Source of the DNA: Morinoia aosen
Lineage: Eukaryota > Arthropoda > Malacostraca > Amphipoda > Talitridae
Reading direction: 5' to 3'
DNA: 64,000 nucleotides
Assembly: GCA_030386875.1 (NCBI GenBank)
Contig: CM059574.1
Location: 2,487,934 to 2,551,933 of the forward strand
Each line of letters starts with the position of its first letter. Position 1 is the first letter of the stretch. Positions 46,150-59,300 of this stretch are shown in pieces. Below the pieces are notes generated by a model that saw only the letters and a program-made list of their open reading frames with translations, was not told the origin of the DNA and did no database searches. A program made the translations under genes and the position numbers.

Positions 46150-46758
46150 ATATTGGTAGTTTAGTTTTATTTCTGGTCACGGATGCAAATGTTTTTGCTG
46201 TTCTCGCCGAAGAGCTCTGCTTTGGTTTTATAAACTGTTTTCCGATCTAACTCGCGCTGTAATAATGTCTTTCAAAAATCGTACGTCATCGAAGAGAGTC
46301 TCGCCCCTCCGTCATAGATGCGAATGTCCGTGCAAGCGGGAGAAACCCTTCTCTCACAGACACTTTATTGAACAAAAGGGCTCACACGCACTTGAATAAT
46401 TTCTTTTCTAACTTTTCAGCCTTATGAAATAGTCGAATTACTCCACGTGCAAGTTGATTCAGAAATGCTCCTTGCATTTTTGTGCCAGTCATTTTTGTTC
46501 CAGCCATTTTGTGCCAGCCATTTTGCTAAATAAAGTGTGTGTGAGAGAAGGGTTTCTCCCGACCTACACGAACTTTCGCCTCCATGACAGAGGGGCGAGA
46601 CTCTCTACGATTACGTACGACTTTCGGAAGATGTTATTACAGCGTGAGTTAGATCAGAAAACAGTTCATTCATTTTAACCAAAGCAAAGCTCTTTGGCGA
46701 GAATAGCAGAATCATTAGCATCCGTGAATAGAAATAAAACTAAACTACCAATATAATC
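46150..46758. repeat. Fold-back of Penelope-like 5' sequence
   Basis: Arms of about 235 bp (46150-46385 and 46520-46758) are reverse complements with scattered differences. The right arm read forwards gives VCVREGFLPTYTNFRLHD and ITYDFRKMLLQREL, resembling the N-terminal segment of Penelope-like proteins and paralleling EGLLPKYT at the window's left end. It is a second, independent example of inverted Penelope-like heads. Confidence 0.5.
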
Positions 46759-47059
46759 ATTCGGTACTGCAACAACAATTTGTAACAGCAATTTTTAGCA
46801 AATAAAATAAGATAGGAATATAATAATTGTTATTTCTGACTTTGACCTTGTGTCAAGAGAGCAACATGTCTCACAAATCCCTCCCTCCCATACATTTCTT
46901 GTACCCATAGATTATTGTGGGGCACTATGCTGAGATTAGTTATGGCCTCAGCAGACCATCTTTTTTACTTTCTTGCTGTGAGACTAGACTAGAGCCAAAC
47001 GTGGCGACTCTAGACCCGCAGCAATGTTTATAAATGAGGTGATGTAAATATTGATCGAA

Positions 47060-47403
47060 TAAAAAACAGTTTTAGCCTCCCATTAGCACGAAAAAAGTGT
47101 TCAAAGAGAGACAGGATGAAGGCATCATTTAGTCTAGAGTTAGGGAACGTTGACTCAATGCACATGGGGCATAGAAACAGTAAGCTAAGAAAGAAGTTGA
47201 TGAAACAAAAAAAGTTAAAGAAGAAAGTAGTAGGTGCTGAAAAACATGACAGCAGTGATCCGAAAAAAAGTTGGTCCGTAATGAAACAAAAAACTTACTT
47301 TATTTCAACAAAAGGAAAGCCGATGATACATTTAACTCGGTACCTCACATAATCTCCCTAAGAACGCTAATTCCCATATATACAACAGATGTATCTCCCT
47401 GAG
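47060..47403 (-). mobile_element. SINE-like repeat copy 11
   Basis: Minus-orientation full-length member. On the plus strand it starts AACAGTTTTAGCCTCCCATT and ends ACAGATGTATCTCCCTGAGG. Confidence 0.8.
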
Positions 47404-48195
47404 GTGAGTGATGTTAAAAAGTTAAGCAATTTCTAAATGATTTTTTTTTACAGCGGCCCAGGAGCTGCCAGTTGTGCACATCTGTTCTGAATATAATAAA
47501 GTAAATTTCAATCATATAATTTTTTACCAAATATCGTCACGTGTATACTCGTTTGACAGAAACGAGTATTGTAAATATTATAGGTAGACGCCTCTGAGGA
47601 ATTTTGTCATCTATTTCATATACGTGAGACACCTCATTTTTTAGTAACAATTAAAATCGACTATTATCCACTTGTTCCTTATTTAATAATTCCACGAGAT
47701 TTGTGAAATAAAATCGGTGTATGTTTTCTTCAATAGTAATGGCTTCATCCATTGCAAAACCTAAAATAGAAAATACAGGTTGAGAGCAGCTGCTGTTGTC
47801 AAGTGAAAGAGTACCATTGCCTCATATTGTTGTACATTTGCAACATGGCAAATATTCGGTTGCTACGAACATTTCGTTATCACAAAGAGCTTATGGTTTA
47901 AGCGTAGTTAAAATACACAATTTTGCCCAGCTAGTAATATCATTTTCTAGGTTTTTCGTTAATGCATACAGTTCCAAACAATGCTATGGGGACAATAATA
48001 AATTGATACCTTTAAAACGTGAACATTCAAACAGCCAGTGTTCAGCAAAACGAACACGCACAGCCTCACTCGGTGACGACAGATGCACTACTAATTTCTT
48101 CACACAAACGAGCCCACATGAGCAGCCTGACATCAAGTTCTTCAGGGTTCCATTCTCCGTTCTCGCCTCCGATGTCTGATACCGAGACCTGAACC
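47404..48195. other. Unassigned region with one open frame
   Basis: A plus-strand frame at 47796-48179 (127 codons) has no domain I recognise. It ends beside the SINE-like copy 12 insertion. Confidence 0.3.
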
Positions 48196-48553
48196 CCTCA
48201 GGGGGATACAAATATTGTATCTATGGGAACTAGCGCTCCCAGGGGGACAATATCAGGGCCCGAGCTGAGAGTTAGGTAGGCCTTCTTTTTTGTTGAAATA
48301 AAATGCTTTTGTTATATAAAGGATCACCTTTTTTCGGTTCACTGCTGTCCTGTTCTTCAGCTCCTAGTACTTTCTTCTTCAACTTTGGTCTTGTTTCATT
48401 ATCTTCTTTCACAACTTACTGTTTCTATGCCTTTCTGCATAGATTCCGCATTTCCTTAACTCCATACTAAATGGTGCCTTCCTCCTTCCTCTCTTTGGAT
48501 CGCATTTGTTGCTGGGTAGGGAGGCTAAAACTAACGACTAAACTAAACTAAAC
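48196..48553 (+). mobile_element. SINE-like repeat copy 12 (reference copy, with TSD)
   Basis: Begins CCCTCAGGGGGATACAAATA and ends with the tail AACGACTAAACTAAACTAAA. It is flanked by the perfect direct repeat ACCGAGACCTGAAC (14 bp) on both sides, a target-site duplication of the length made by LINE machinery. Internal landmarks are a GATACAA...TTGTATC hairpin, GGGCCCGAGC, GGTTCACTGCTGTCC, CTTCTTCAACTTTG and GGGTAGGGAGGCTAAAAC. The short (TAAAC/TAATC)n tail and variable TSDs indicate a SINE. No convincing pol III A and B boxes are seen, so its origin is open. Confidence 0.85.
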
Positions 48554-48564
48554 CGAGACCTGAA

Positions 48565-48692
48565 CTAAGATGCATCTTCATCAATGCCTGAAGAAACCTC
48601 CCGCGAAGATGATTCTTGTTTCCTGTGCCAGTCTCCGGCTCTTATTGCCTTCAATCCCAATTCGGCAGCGCCATTTAAAAATTGAAGTGCTG
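48565..48692 (-). pseudogene. DUF4806 relic D, probable last exon
   Basis: Minus strand. After the acceptor ATCTTATAG the frame reads AALQFLNGAAELGLKAIRAG, then DWHRKQESSSREVSS, and stops at 48567-48565. Phase (one base carried over) and the D-W core agree with the exons after the DUF4806 core in copies A and B (VDWDG, PDWDG). It lies about 1 kb downstream of the split core exon of relic D, as expected for the same gene. Confidence 0.5.
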
Positions 48693-48761
48693 CTATAAGA
48701 TAATACTAAACAATGAACAAAATGTACCAATCAATATATTGGTTATTATTCTAATTTAATT

Positions 48762-49120
48762 TAGTTTAAGCCTCCCTAACCACGAGAGGCGTTCCAAAGA
48801 GAGGAATAATGAAAGAACCATCTAGTATGGACACGTACATGCAGAATCTATGCACAACGTGTGTTCCCACATGGGGCATCCTTATGAGGTAACATCAGTG
48901 TGTTGTCAGTTAACTTAACACAAGGCGCATAGAAACAGCAGGTCTCAAAAAGAATGTGTCAACAAAATTTAGGTTCAAAAAGTGATAAGTTCTGAAAAAA
49001 AGATAGTAGTGACCCATAAAAGGTCCTTAGCAAAACAAAAACACTATTTCATCCAAATGAATTCCTACCTAGCCGTCAGATTTAGCACGTATGTAATCTC
49101 CCTGGGAGCTCAATGCATCG
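48762..49120 (-). mobile_element. SINE-like repeat copy 13 (diverged)
   Basis: Minus-orientation member starting TTAGTTTAAGCCTCCCTAAC. It lies in the intron between the two recognised exons of DUF4806 relic D. Confidence 0.75.
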
Positions 49121-49621
49121 TGAAGATATACATTTTTTCGATGTCAGACCGTTTAAAGGCAATGTCGTGGTGGATTTTACAGCGAGAAATAGTTTTGGAT
49201 CATATTTAAGGCTATTTGACCTTTTCTTTGAATGACATCAGTGGGTAATTTGAAGGATAAATAAAAAGAGATACGAAATTTACGTGTAGCAATAACGAGA
49301 GGGTTTCCAGCCAGCTAGGCTTAAAGTAGAATCTCGGTCAACTGATTAGAAAACCTGTGTAGGATTCAAAAACCTCAACAATCAAATGAAGAAACTTGAA
49401 AAAAGATTATGCTGCATGAAAATGTGAATTGTCAAACTCTGTGCCCATACATGCTAAACAAATGCGATTAATACCTTTTTAACAGATAGGCATCGGTATA
49501 TTGCATCAGAATAGCTAGTATGTAGTGGTTGTATGATATATAAATATTATAAGTTAAACTAATTAAAATGAATATATTAATTAGTTGAATATTGAATGAA
49601 TGCATGGAATATTAAGTCTAC

Positions 49622-49753
49622 TCAGCAATGATTTGGACGCAGAATGGATGCACTCTGAATTCCTGTTATTCTTGCCGCCGGTTTTTCCCTATCTCAGTAG
49701 CCAAACTGGACAGCAAGCTCTCGTGATACCACTCTTTTGAGGATGCGGCGAAT
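49622..49753 (-). pseudogene. DUF4806 relic D, core exon, distal part
   Basis: Minus-strand continuation of the exon that starts at 63934. After the AT at the element boundary it reads RRILKRVVSRELAVQFGY, then a TGA, then DREKPAARI. R-R-I-L-K-R-x-x-x-x-E-L-A-x-x-F is the DUF4806 signature also present in copies A and B. The exon is split by element 2 (14.1 kb). It also has its own stop codon, so the gene may have been dead before the insertion. Confidence 0.7.
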
Positions 49754-50000
49754 CCCAGTCGGAAATAATGGTTGTGATTTTAGTAGAATATAGTGGTGTA
49801 TAAGAGATTAAAGTCGATTATGGACGATGAAACAATATGGTAGATATATCGACCATAACTTAATGTTGATTTTAGTATATTTCGGTCGATATTGGTAGAG
49901 GTAATATTGGTTGGTTATGGTTTGTAAACATATCGTAGATTTTAGTTTATTCAGGTCGATATTGGTTGGAGGCAACAATGGTTGATTAAGGTTTGCTATT
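49754..50000. repeat. Left subterminal repeats of element 2
   Basis: Repeated GTCGATTATGG, ATATCGACCATAA, AGGTCGATATTGG and TGGTTG motifs in both orientations within 250 bp of the terminus. 50000-51106, up to the transposase start, has no recognisable feature and should hold the promoter. Confidence 0.7.
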
Positions 50001-51106
50001 ACATGGATGTTTCAAGACTACATATGGCACAGTATAGATAAATATAGCCTTAACTTTGCTCCGTAAATTAAGTACTTAAAAAACAGCTGTTCATGATAAA
50101 TTATGAATTTTGTCGTCTTCATGTTTGCAAAATGTTTTGTTTCTTCATTTAGCACCTATATAAGCTAAAAATATTTGGAATTACGCAATGTATTTCTATT
50201 TCCTTTAGTTATGCATATACGGTATTGTTGATTCAAGTTGTTTCCTCACATAGTGTATCAATTAAATATTCTATGAGTGATGGTCAAATGACTCTTAGAA
50301 AAAACGTACTGTGACGTTACTGTTTATATGTTGAAGTTACCTGGAAAGCAATACTTTAATAATAAAATGACATTTAAGACAGTCCAGTCTATTTTCATTC
50401 CTTCGTTACGAATCACTTTTGAAATTTGCCTACATACTTTAGGATGAAACACTGTTTTCCCATCCAGAGAATGATTACTGTAATGAAATGTGCCATAAAA
50501 ATTGAAAAGTTATGTGACGCGTTCAAAATTTGTTACCCGAACGCAGCGTTTCATACGTGTTCCATAGAGAGAAATAACAAGGTACACCCATGGTGTAATA
50601 CTTGTTCGGTCGTTGTACCTAACTCCAGAAGTTGATTCCAATTTTTACAGTAACTTTTTTTGCAGCGACATTTGACACTCTTGTACTGCAAAGGTTTTCC
50701 TTGTACCTTCACACTTACAAGACGTTAAAATGCGAATCAAACCAATATAACAGTTTTACTGCGTTCGTATGCAACGTAGCTTATGTTTGTACGAACTACG
50801 CAAAGTATAAAGTGTGTCCGAAAAACTAATTTTTTTCACTGTATTACTTCTACGCAGCGTATAAAAAATTACATGAGAGTTACAAGAGTCTATAGCAAAA
50901 CAATGATTCGGAACACAGAGAATTAATTCATAGAAAAAATAACTTCTACTCTAATGTGATTCATTTCCTTGTATTTTCATTAGAATACTTGAATCTTACC
51001 TCTGGCAGCTCACTTAGGCAAAAGTTGACGGTTAGTTAAGACTCAACAGCCGGCGTGTCTGCATCTGTGCACTGAACTGTTGTTTCAATTGATCGTTTGA
51101 TCCAAT

Positions 51107-53260
51107 ATGGGTAGAAAAAAGAACTTCGAGGATTTGTCTCAAAGGCAGAAGCGACGCCGTATAAAAATATCTATGTTAGAGACTAGTAGAGTGCCTACTA
51201 TCTGCGAAACTACTAGTAGTAATCTTTTTGCTAGTAGGAGTGATGCCAACTTTAGAAGTGACCTTAAGCTGCATGCAAGTGCAGAACAAAATATACAGCC
51301 AACTACTGAAACTTATCAGAAAGAAAGTGATATAGGAAGTGTATCTCCGCTTGAAATGATGGATCACAGTGACTCATCAATACAAACTAGTAGAGCTGAG
51401 AGTGCTGCATCTGAAATACAGGATTTATGTGAAAATTTTTATGTGAAAAGCGCTGATGTACCAACTACCACATGCACCATCGACTGCGGAAATTTTCTGC
51501 GATCAAAATTTGAAAATTGGATAAATGAAGAAAAACAAGTTCCTCACGCAGCTGTAGATAGATTATTAAATATGTTGGCTCCAAGGTACCCGGGCTTACC
51601 AACTTCAGTGAAATCATTGTGCCAAAAAGGTGATGAATTTAATATAAAAGACATGGGTAATGGTGAATATTCTTATTTTGAATGCTGGCGGTTTCAATTA
51701 GAAGAATATATTTTGCAAAATTATACGGATGAGAAGCAACAAAATATATTGCACGTCAAAATTAATGTAGATGGGTTGCCTCTTACTAATGCTTCAATTA
51801 GGTATAATGCTTATCCAATTCTTTTACAAGTACTGGAAATTCCCAAACATATATTCGGTGCAGCAATATATTGCACCAACAAGGTATGTTCTAATCACAT
51901 GCCGCCAACAAGAGAGTTCTTAGAACCATTTTTGAATGATTTTGCCTTACTGCAACAATCAATGGGGAATAAGGGGTTCACTGTGAAGCTGGGACCTTTT
52001 GTGTGTGATGCTCCAATAAGAGCAGCTCTAAAAGAAATTGTTAGTCATAGCGGTTATTCAAGCTGTGAGCGCTGCACTCAACGCGGTCAGTATCATGATT
52101 GCACTGTTGTCTACCCTGAACTGGACTTCGATGAAAGAACAGATGAAAGTTTTGCAAGACGATTAGATAATAATCATCATAAGGCATTGTTAAAATCTCC
52201 ATTAGAACAATTTGGATGCAATATGGTTAGTGACTTTGTCATTGATTACATGCACTGTTGTCTACTTGGGACTATGAAAAGATTCTTGAGCAGACTCAAG
52301 AGCAGCAGAGCCAATCAAAAGAAAATGCATATGAGTTCACAAGCCAAATTAAAGTTCAATGAAAAGCTACTTCAATGTTCCGTGTATTTGCCAGATGATT
52401 TCTCAAGAAAATTAGAAGGGGGAATTGAAAAAATGGTGCATTGGAAAGCAACAGAATTTCGAACATTTCTTTTATATTGTGGAATACTTGTTTTACGCAG
52501 CTCCAAAATTGTGAGTAAGGAGGTGTAAAATAGTTTCTTACATTTTTCTCTGGCCATGAAATTACTTTTACTTGATGATCAACAAAAAAATGTTGACGTG
52601 ATTAAAAATCTTCTCCATGCATTTATTCAGAAAACAACAAGTTTATTTGGGAGAGGTTTTATCAGTTATAATGTTCATGCCATGATTCATCTTCCACAAG
52701 ATTATATTAGATTTGGCAAACTCGAAAATATATCTACCTTTCCGTTTGAAACATACTTAGGCACTCACATAAAAGGTGCTGTAAGGTCTGGTTTTAAACC
52801 CCTGAGTCAAATCTCCAAACATGTTGCTCATACTAACTTCAACTGGAAACAACAGACTGAAAAGGAATGTGTAAACTGTTGCAAAATATCCAACAAAGAG
52901 TGCCGTGGGAAAACTCAAAATGAAAAGTGCTACAAAAAGTTGAAAATTAAAAACAATTTGTGCCTGAAAATAAAATCTCACTCGGAAAGAAACAGTTGTG
53001 TACAATTGGCAGATGGTCGAATTGGATTTGTCATTGAAATCCACAAACTTGAAAATAATATAACATTACTGTTTACTCATTTTCTACACAAACTTGATTT
53101 TTTCACTGACCCTTTCCCTTCATCAAAAATTGGAATTTTCAAACTAACTAATTTAATTAATGATGCAACTTGGATATCTTTAGATGATATTGCATCAAAA
53201 ATGGAAATTTTTCCTTATAAAAATGATTTTCTTGCACAGGTTCTCATACACAGCACTTGA
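51107..53260 (+). pseudogene. Tnp2-like DDE transposase (one internal stop)
   Basis: Starts MGRKKNFEDLSQRQKRRR, a basic start common in arthropod members of this family. A 473-codon frame ends at TAA (52526-52528). The same frame then continues uninterrupted to 53260, so the whole is 717 codons with a single nonsense codon at 474. Candidate catalytic residues are D301 in FVCDAP, D380 in VIDYMH and E548 in FPFETYLG. A C-x2-C pair (C320, C323 in SSCERCTQRG) follows the first Asp. The text around them matches Transposase_21/tnp2-type transposases of CACTA (EnSpm) elements and their animal relatives. The product would cut and paste element 2 via its termini in the nucleus. The stop suggests recent inactivation or, less likely, readthrough. 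Assigning D/D/E is inference by family pattern. Confidence 0.85.
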
Positions 53261-53309
53261 GCAAAACTGTTCACTTAAGTATATTTAGTTCCTAGCTATA
53301 AGTACAGTC

Positions 53310-56300
53310 ATGAACATAGACAAGAAAAATGTAAAAAAATTCTGTGGCATACAGTTTTCTGACAATAGTCATGAAGTCGTGCCTCGAGAGTGGCTCAAGA
53401 AAAAAATGACGAAGTGTCTCTGGCCAAAAAATAATGATGTTCAAGAAGTAAGACTGCGCGCACCTCGAGGACTTGCAGCAGATGACAGCTGGGAACTTAT
53501 CCCAATTAAACTACTGACACATTCAAGTAAGTTGTGTTTAATAACTTTTTTGCACATTCATAGACCTGAGTGATTTTTATATTTATGGAGTGCCAATTTC
53601 AAAATTATACCACTGACGATATGCATAATGTAACTATCCCATGGGTTATGAGTAAAGTTCTAGAAAACATGTTTTTCATGTTTTTGGTTTCTATTCTAAT
53701 GAAAAATGTTTTTTATTCGTTTTTGTTTGTTTTTCATCAGTTTTTGTTGTTTTTACTTGTTTTTTCATTGGGGTTTATCTAGTGATGCAAAAAAACGGTT
53801 TTATTTGATTGCGTTTTTAAAAAAAAAAACGTATTTTTTATGTTTTTTTTTGTTTTTTTTTTGTTTTTTTTTGCTCACCTAAATTTTGTTAAGTATATGT
53901 CTGTTTTTTTTTTTGGGCACCTAAAATATATCAATATCCATGTTTTTTAGTCATTTTATTGTTATAAAAACATCAAAAAGAAAGCATACAGTAAAAGTGG
54001 TGGCAGATAACCCACAATTACCTAGAGGCGTCTAAGAGGAACAGCAGGAGCCACAGAACTTATATTGATGCAGTCAAAATTCAAAGCTTACTATCTCTAC
54101 TAAGTCTGATTTTATTTTTATGTGACCAAAAAAATCAGACATAGCAGAGATATATGCAGGCAGAGATATATGCAGGCAGAGATATATGCAGGCAGAGATA
54201 TATGCAGAGATAACAATGGAGAACTGCGACATTTACTGGTACGATGTTGTACAGGTAGGGATGCGGACCAAATGCGCGGGCCCTAAAGAGCTCACCGCTT
54301 ATCAGACCTCTGAGCACAGGGGTAGGGAGGCATGCTCGCTCGCACAGATAATAAGCTCTGAATTTTGACTCCATCAATATAAGTTCTGTGGCTCCTGCTG
54401 TACCTCTTAGACTCCTCTAGGTAATTGTGGGTTATCTGCCACCACTTTTACTGTATGGTTTCTTTTTTATGTTTTCATTACAAAAAAATGACTAAAAACC
54501 ATAGATATTAATATATTTTAGTTTTTTTAAAAACATGTTTTTTTTACAAAAAATTCTGACTAATAAAAATGATTGTTAATATATTTTCTGGTACCAAATA
54601 TAACCATGCTGTTTTTTTTACAAAGAATCATAACTAAAAAACAATATAATTTATGTGACCTAAAAAGCCCAATGCAGTTTTAAAAAAACATGTTTTTTAC
54701 TAAAAAATCCTGACTGAAAAAAACATGAATATATTTATGAGACCAAAAAAATGTTTTTGTCCCAAAAAATCATGACTAAAAAACATGAATATAATTATGA
54801 GACCTAAAATGGTGTTTTTTAAAAATTGTTTTTTTACAAACAATGATGTATAAGAAAACCTGGATATGAATATATTTTATGCGACCAAAAAACCATGCTG
54901 TTTTAATTTATGCATTTTTCATAAAAAAATTCTTAAAATCATGGATATTAACATATTTTATGTTGCTAAAAAAATCATTGTTTTATTTTAAACATGTTTT
55001 TTCATTAAAAAGTTATGATTCATTTTTTGGTCACGACTTTTTTGTAAAAAAAAACACCCCCTCAGGGGGATACAACTATTGTATCTATGGGAACTAGCGC
55101 TCCCAGGAGGACAATGTGAGGGCCCAAGCTGAGAGTTAGGTAGGCCTCCTTTTTGTTAAAATGAAATGCTTTTGTTATGTTGAGGACCACCTTTTTTCGA
55201 TTCACTGCTGTCCTGTTTTTCAGCACCTAATACTGTCTTCTTCAACTTTGATCTTGTTTCATAATCTTCCTTCCTCTCTTTGGATCGCATTTGTTGCTGG
55301 GCAGGGAGGCTTAAACTAATGACTAATCTAATCTGTAAAAAAAACATGGATATTAATTTATTTTAGGTGACCAAAAAAACCATGCTTTTTGAAAAAATAT
55401 TTTATTACAAAAAACAGGAGTGTTATTAAATTTAATCTGACCAAAAAAACATGACATTTTAAAAACCATGTTTTTTTCACAAAAAGTCGTTAATATCCAT
55501 GTTTTTATGTCATGATTTTTTGGTAAAGAAAACATGATTTAAAAAAAACCAGCATGGTTTTTTTGGCACATAAAATATATTGATATCCACATTTTTTTAT
55601 CATGATTTTTCTGTAAAAAGATGTTTAAAAAAACAGCATGGTTGTTTATGGTAAAATAAAGTATATTAATACCCGTGTTTTTAAGTCATGACTTTTTTGT
55701 AACAAAAACATTCAAAAAATAGCATGGATTTTTTGGTCACATAAGATATATTAATATCCATTAGAATCATACCAGGTCTTAGAATACGAGTAAAATATCC
55801 AAAAAGAATCTATTCACTCTATAAAACCTTTCGGAGACTAGCTCCATCCTCAGTAAGTCATTCAGTCAAATGTTTTTCAAAGGAACAGTGAAAATTCATT
55901 GTCCATTTCACCAAATTTTACTGAATGACTGAGGATGGAGCTGGTCTCCAAAAGGTTTTATGGAGTAAATAGATTCTTTGTAGATACTTTATTCTATGAC
56001 CTAGTAAAGTTCTAATAAACCTGACTTCAATATTAACAGCATTCTTTGTTTATAAGTTTCTAAAGACAATTCGATTAAAGAAAAATAACTTTCCTGATAT
56101 TTACATCCGTGTTTTTTTTAGTCATGATTTTTTTAAATGTTTAAAAAAAAACAATTTTTTGGTCCCATGAAATATAATAGCCATGTTTTTTTAGTCAAGA
56201 TTTTTTGGTTAAAAAACAATGTTTTAAAAAAAACAGCATTGGATTTTTAAGGTCACATAAATATATTATTATCCATGTTTTTTATTCATAATTTTTGTAT

Positions 56301-59300
56301 AAACATGTTTTTTTTTAAACAGCATGGTTTTTTAGTCACATCCCTATCAATGACCATAAGTAAAGATATGTTATTATAACACACCATTTTGGGACTTGAA
56401 GGTCATTCACATGTATTGTAAAATAAATGAAATATCAAAGCATGAAACCTCAGAAAATGAAAAATTTCATAAAACCATGGAAAACCACCAATTAAGAAGT
56501 ATGTTGTTTTATTTTATAATCTGACATGAAAACACATAATGTAATGTGGTTCTTTTTCTTGCCGAGTTATTTTAAGACAAAATATTAAAAAAAAACAAAA
56601 TATGCACATTTTTCTGGCCACGGTTTTTTTTGTAAAACATACGTGTTTTTTAAAAAAAAAACGGCATGGTTTTTTTTAGTCACATCTCTAGGTTTATCAA
56701 ATAAATTAATTACTGTGCATAATTCTGAACGTATAAACAAATATCAACTAATGTATTATTATTGAAATACCTCAGTGATATTATTTATTATCAATGAAAG
56801 AAAGAAAAAGGCAAGAAAAAAGGAAAGAAAAAAGGTTTGTAGGTAAACTACAGGACACAGTTGCAAGGACTTTGACAAAACTTTGCAATTGGCCCTTGAG
56901 GCGACTCAAGTCATTCACATAAAAACCTGTAGGGGCCCCAAGATTCTAAACTTACCAATCATCTTGCCCATAAACCTCTCAAAATTTCAACTATTGTTCA
57001 TAATCTTGTCAGAATATTGTTGTGTCAGAAGGTGAGCGGCAACTGGGACAGGCCGTCAGGTCTATCAGGAGCAGGCTCTTCAAACGCTTCGAGTATTTAG
57101 TACACACATTTGTGTTTATCAGAGAAAATTTAACTGTCGTTTTATTTCACAGAAACGTTTGCTGGATGTGAGAAGAAGCTGTATGCAGCTTCAGAAACTG
57201 ACGGATACACCAGCACAGACTGCGCTTCATCTACAGAGGACATTCGCAGTAGAATACGTGCACCGTCGCCGCTTCTTCCTCGCTGCAATGCCATGCCGTC
57301 TGAAAAGAGGTAACAGCTAGCTACCTATATATTTTGCATGGATTACATCAATGTACATTAGTTGCATTTCTATCTGCATAATCATTGGTAATCATGCTTG
57401 AAATTATTAGGGGTCCCCGCTATGTATGAACCATTTAGATTTTGCCTGATTTTTTAGGTTCTTCTGTTTGGGCTTGGCTGTTTTTTATTGTCTGTTTATC
57501 CGTCTGTCAAATGTAACGCTCTTTTTTATTAATTCACTCCACAGTTGTACTCTGGTCTCATCGACAGTTGTTTTAATCGATGTGTCTTGACATTCCCGAC
57601 AGGGTGGTTGTAGCTGATTTTTCTGTCCATAATTTTGATTTAGCTCCATCAAAAATGATATCAATTCATTATGCCTCATCTTGGCTGTTTGAAAAAATTT
57701 TCAAATTTGAGTTAGCCCTATTCTCACCCCCAAAAATTTAAATTCCCCAGTTTTGCTATGATTTTGCCGTAAGTGGTATAAATCAATTTATCCTGTCAAT
57801 TTCTAAAAATGAATGGTGACAATTTATGAATTTGACCATCCCTTACTCTTAAATTTTGAATGGGAACTCATCTTCCTACCCATCCATAATTAAAAAAATA
57901 ATTTTGCGTTCATCTACTTTGTAATTTTATTCCTATTTCATCAATAAAGATCAGTACTGATTTCTCTTGCTATTCCAAATATGGAAACTGTAGTTGCAAT
58001 TTGAATTTTGGATTTATATTGACATGTCACCATTTTTGCTCACCATTCTAACTTCGAACTATTCCAGTTCCACGTGAAATGAAACCCATCTGCAGTTTCA
58101 GTTGACTGCGGGTCTAGTTATCCCGTGTTTCAACAAAAATACAAATGCTATACGTGACTTCTAATGCCGATATGTTTGAGCAGGTGTAAAAAGGCTCTTG
58201 ATGGCCAGGAATTATCAGTTGAGTTGTCACAACTGAAACAAGTTCAGGAAGAAAATTCTAAGAAATTGGACAAGATTCTTTTCATACTTCATCAGGACAA
58301 ATTGTCCCAAGCAGCTGCGAAGGAGCACTTATCACGTAGCACAGGGCTACCTCCACCAGCTGAGACTCTAGATCAACTGGACGTCCTACTTCAGACTCCA
58401 ACACTCGTAAGTTAATTGATATGAAAAACAGTTCCTAAGGTATGAGATATGATCATACCACAATTTACTCTTAAATCACTTCCAGATCTGTATTGTGCGC
58501 GGTGAACTCGAAACATTTTTCTTCTGTGCAGGGTGTCTACTAGGTAGTAAAGTAGTATAAAGTAGTAAAAAGTAGTAAAATTTAGAAAGTAGTAAAAAGT
58601 AGTAAAATTTAGGAAGTAGTAAAAACTAGTAAAATTTACCTCAGGGTAGTAAAAAAATTGTTAAGTGGAATAATTCTCTGAAATTTTAAAGTAATGTTAC
58701 AAATTTATATAGCGTATAAAGATTTTTTTTTACTTTATTTTTCCCAAAATCAGAAATTTGCCTTGATTTGGGGGAAACATTCCTGTACAGGTGGGGTGTA
58801 ATTTTAGGATTGGAGCACACAAAATAGAAAAAAATTTCAAAATTTTTGCGAACACTAAAAACAGTTCATTTTTTCTTCTCATTTCGTCTGAACTGAAAGT
58901 TATCTAGTTGTTTTATGATGGAAGTTTCATTTGAGCCATTTTATCATTAACATATTATTGAGAGAAAACAATAAAACGGCTCTCGCCTTGATGCGGTAAC
59001 CGAGGTTTCATAAATCGTATAAAAATAAATTTAAAACATGTAATACCAGTGGCGATGCATTGTTGAAAACACTTGTATTACTGCGCACTTTCATTGAGAT
59101 AAAAGCTTAGGAACATGAGATAGCAGGGACTAGTACTGAAATTCAATAAGGATTTAAAAATTGTGCATTTATGATTATGAGGTCGACATTTAACATCTTT
59201 TATTTTTACGTATCAAATATGCATTATGCGATCTCAAGGAAAAATGAAATAGCATAGCTACATATTTTCTTGTGGAAGCATATCAAGTGGCTTTGATTTA

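Larger units (their letters stand above)
53800..56700. repeat. AT-rich minisatellite in inverted halves
   Basis: Diverged units of about 90-100 bp made of CATGTTTTTTTAGTCATGAT, TTTTTGGTCACATAAAATAT and ATTAATATCCATG. Units left of about 55.3 kb run mostly in one orientation and units right of it mostly in the other, so the array is itself a large imperfect palindrome. It is interrupted by other elements. Confidence 0.75.
53527..57152 (+). other. Intron 1 of the DUF4806 gene (3.6 kb of repeats)
   Basis: Consists almost wholly of repeats: a fold-back (53960-54480), an AT-rich minisatellite in opposing orientations, a SINE-like copy and a second fold-back (55795-55995). 56700-57150 has nothing I recognise. 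Confidence 0.7.

Noticed and set aside
47796..48179. 127-codon frame as a host gene exon
   Set aside because: No domain, no convincing splice context, and it lies between repeats and the DUF4806 relic. Kept only as unassigned.
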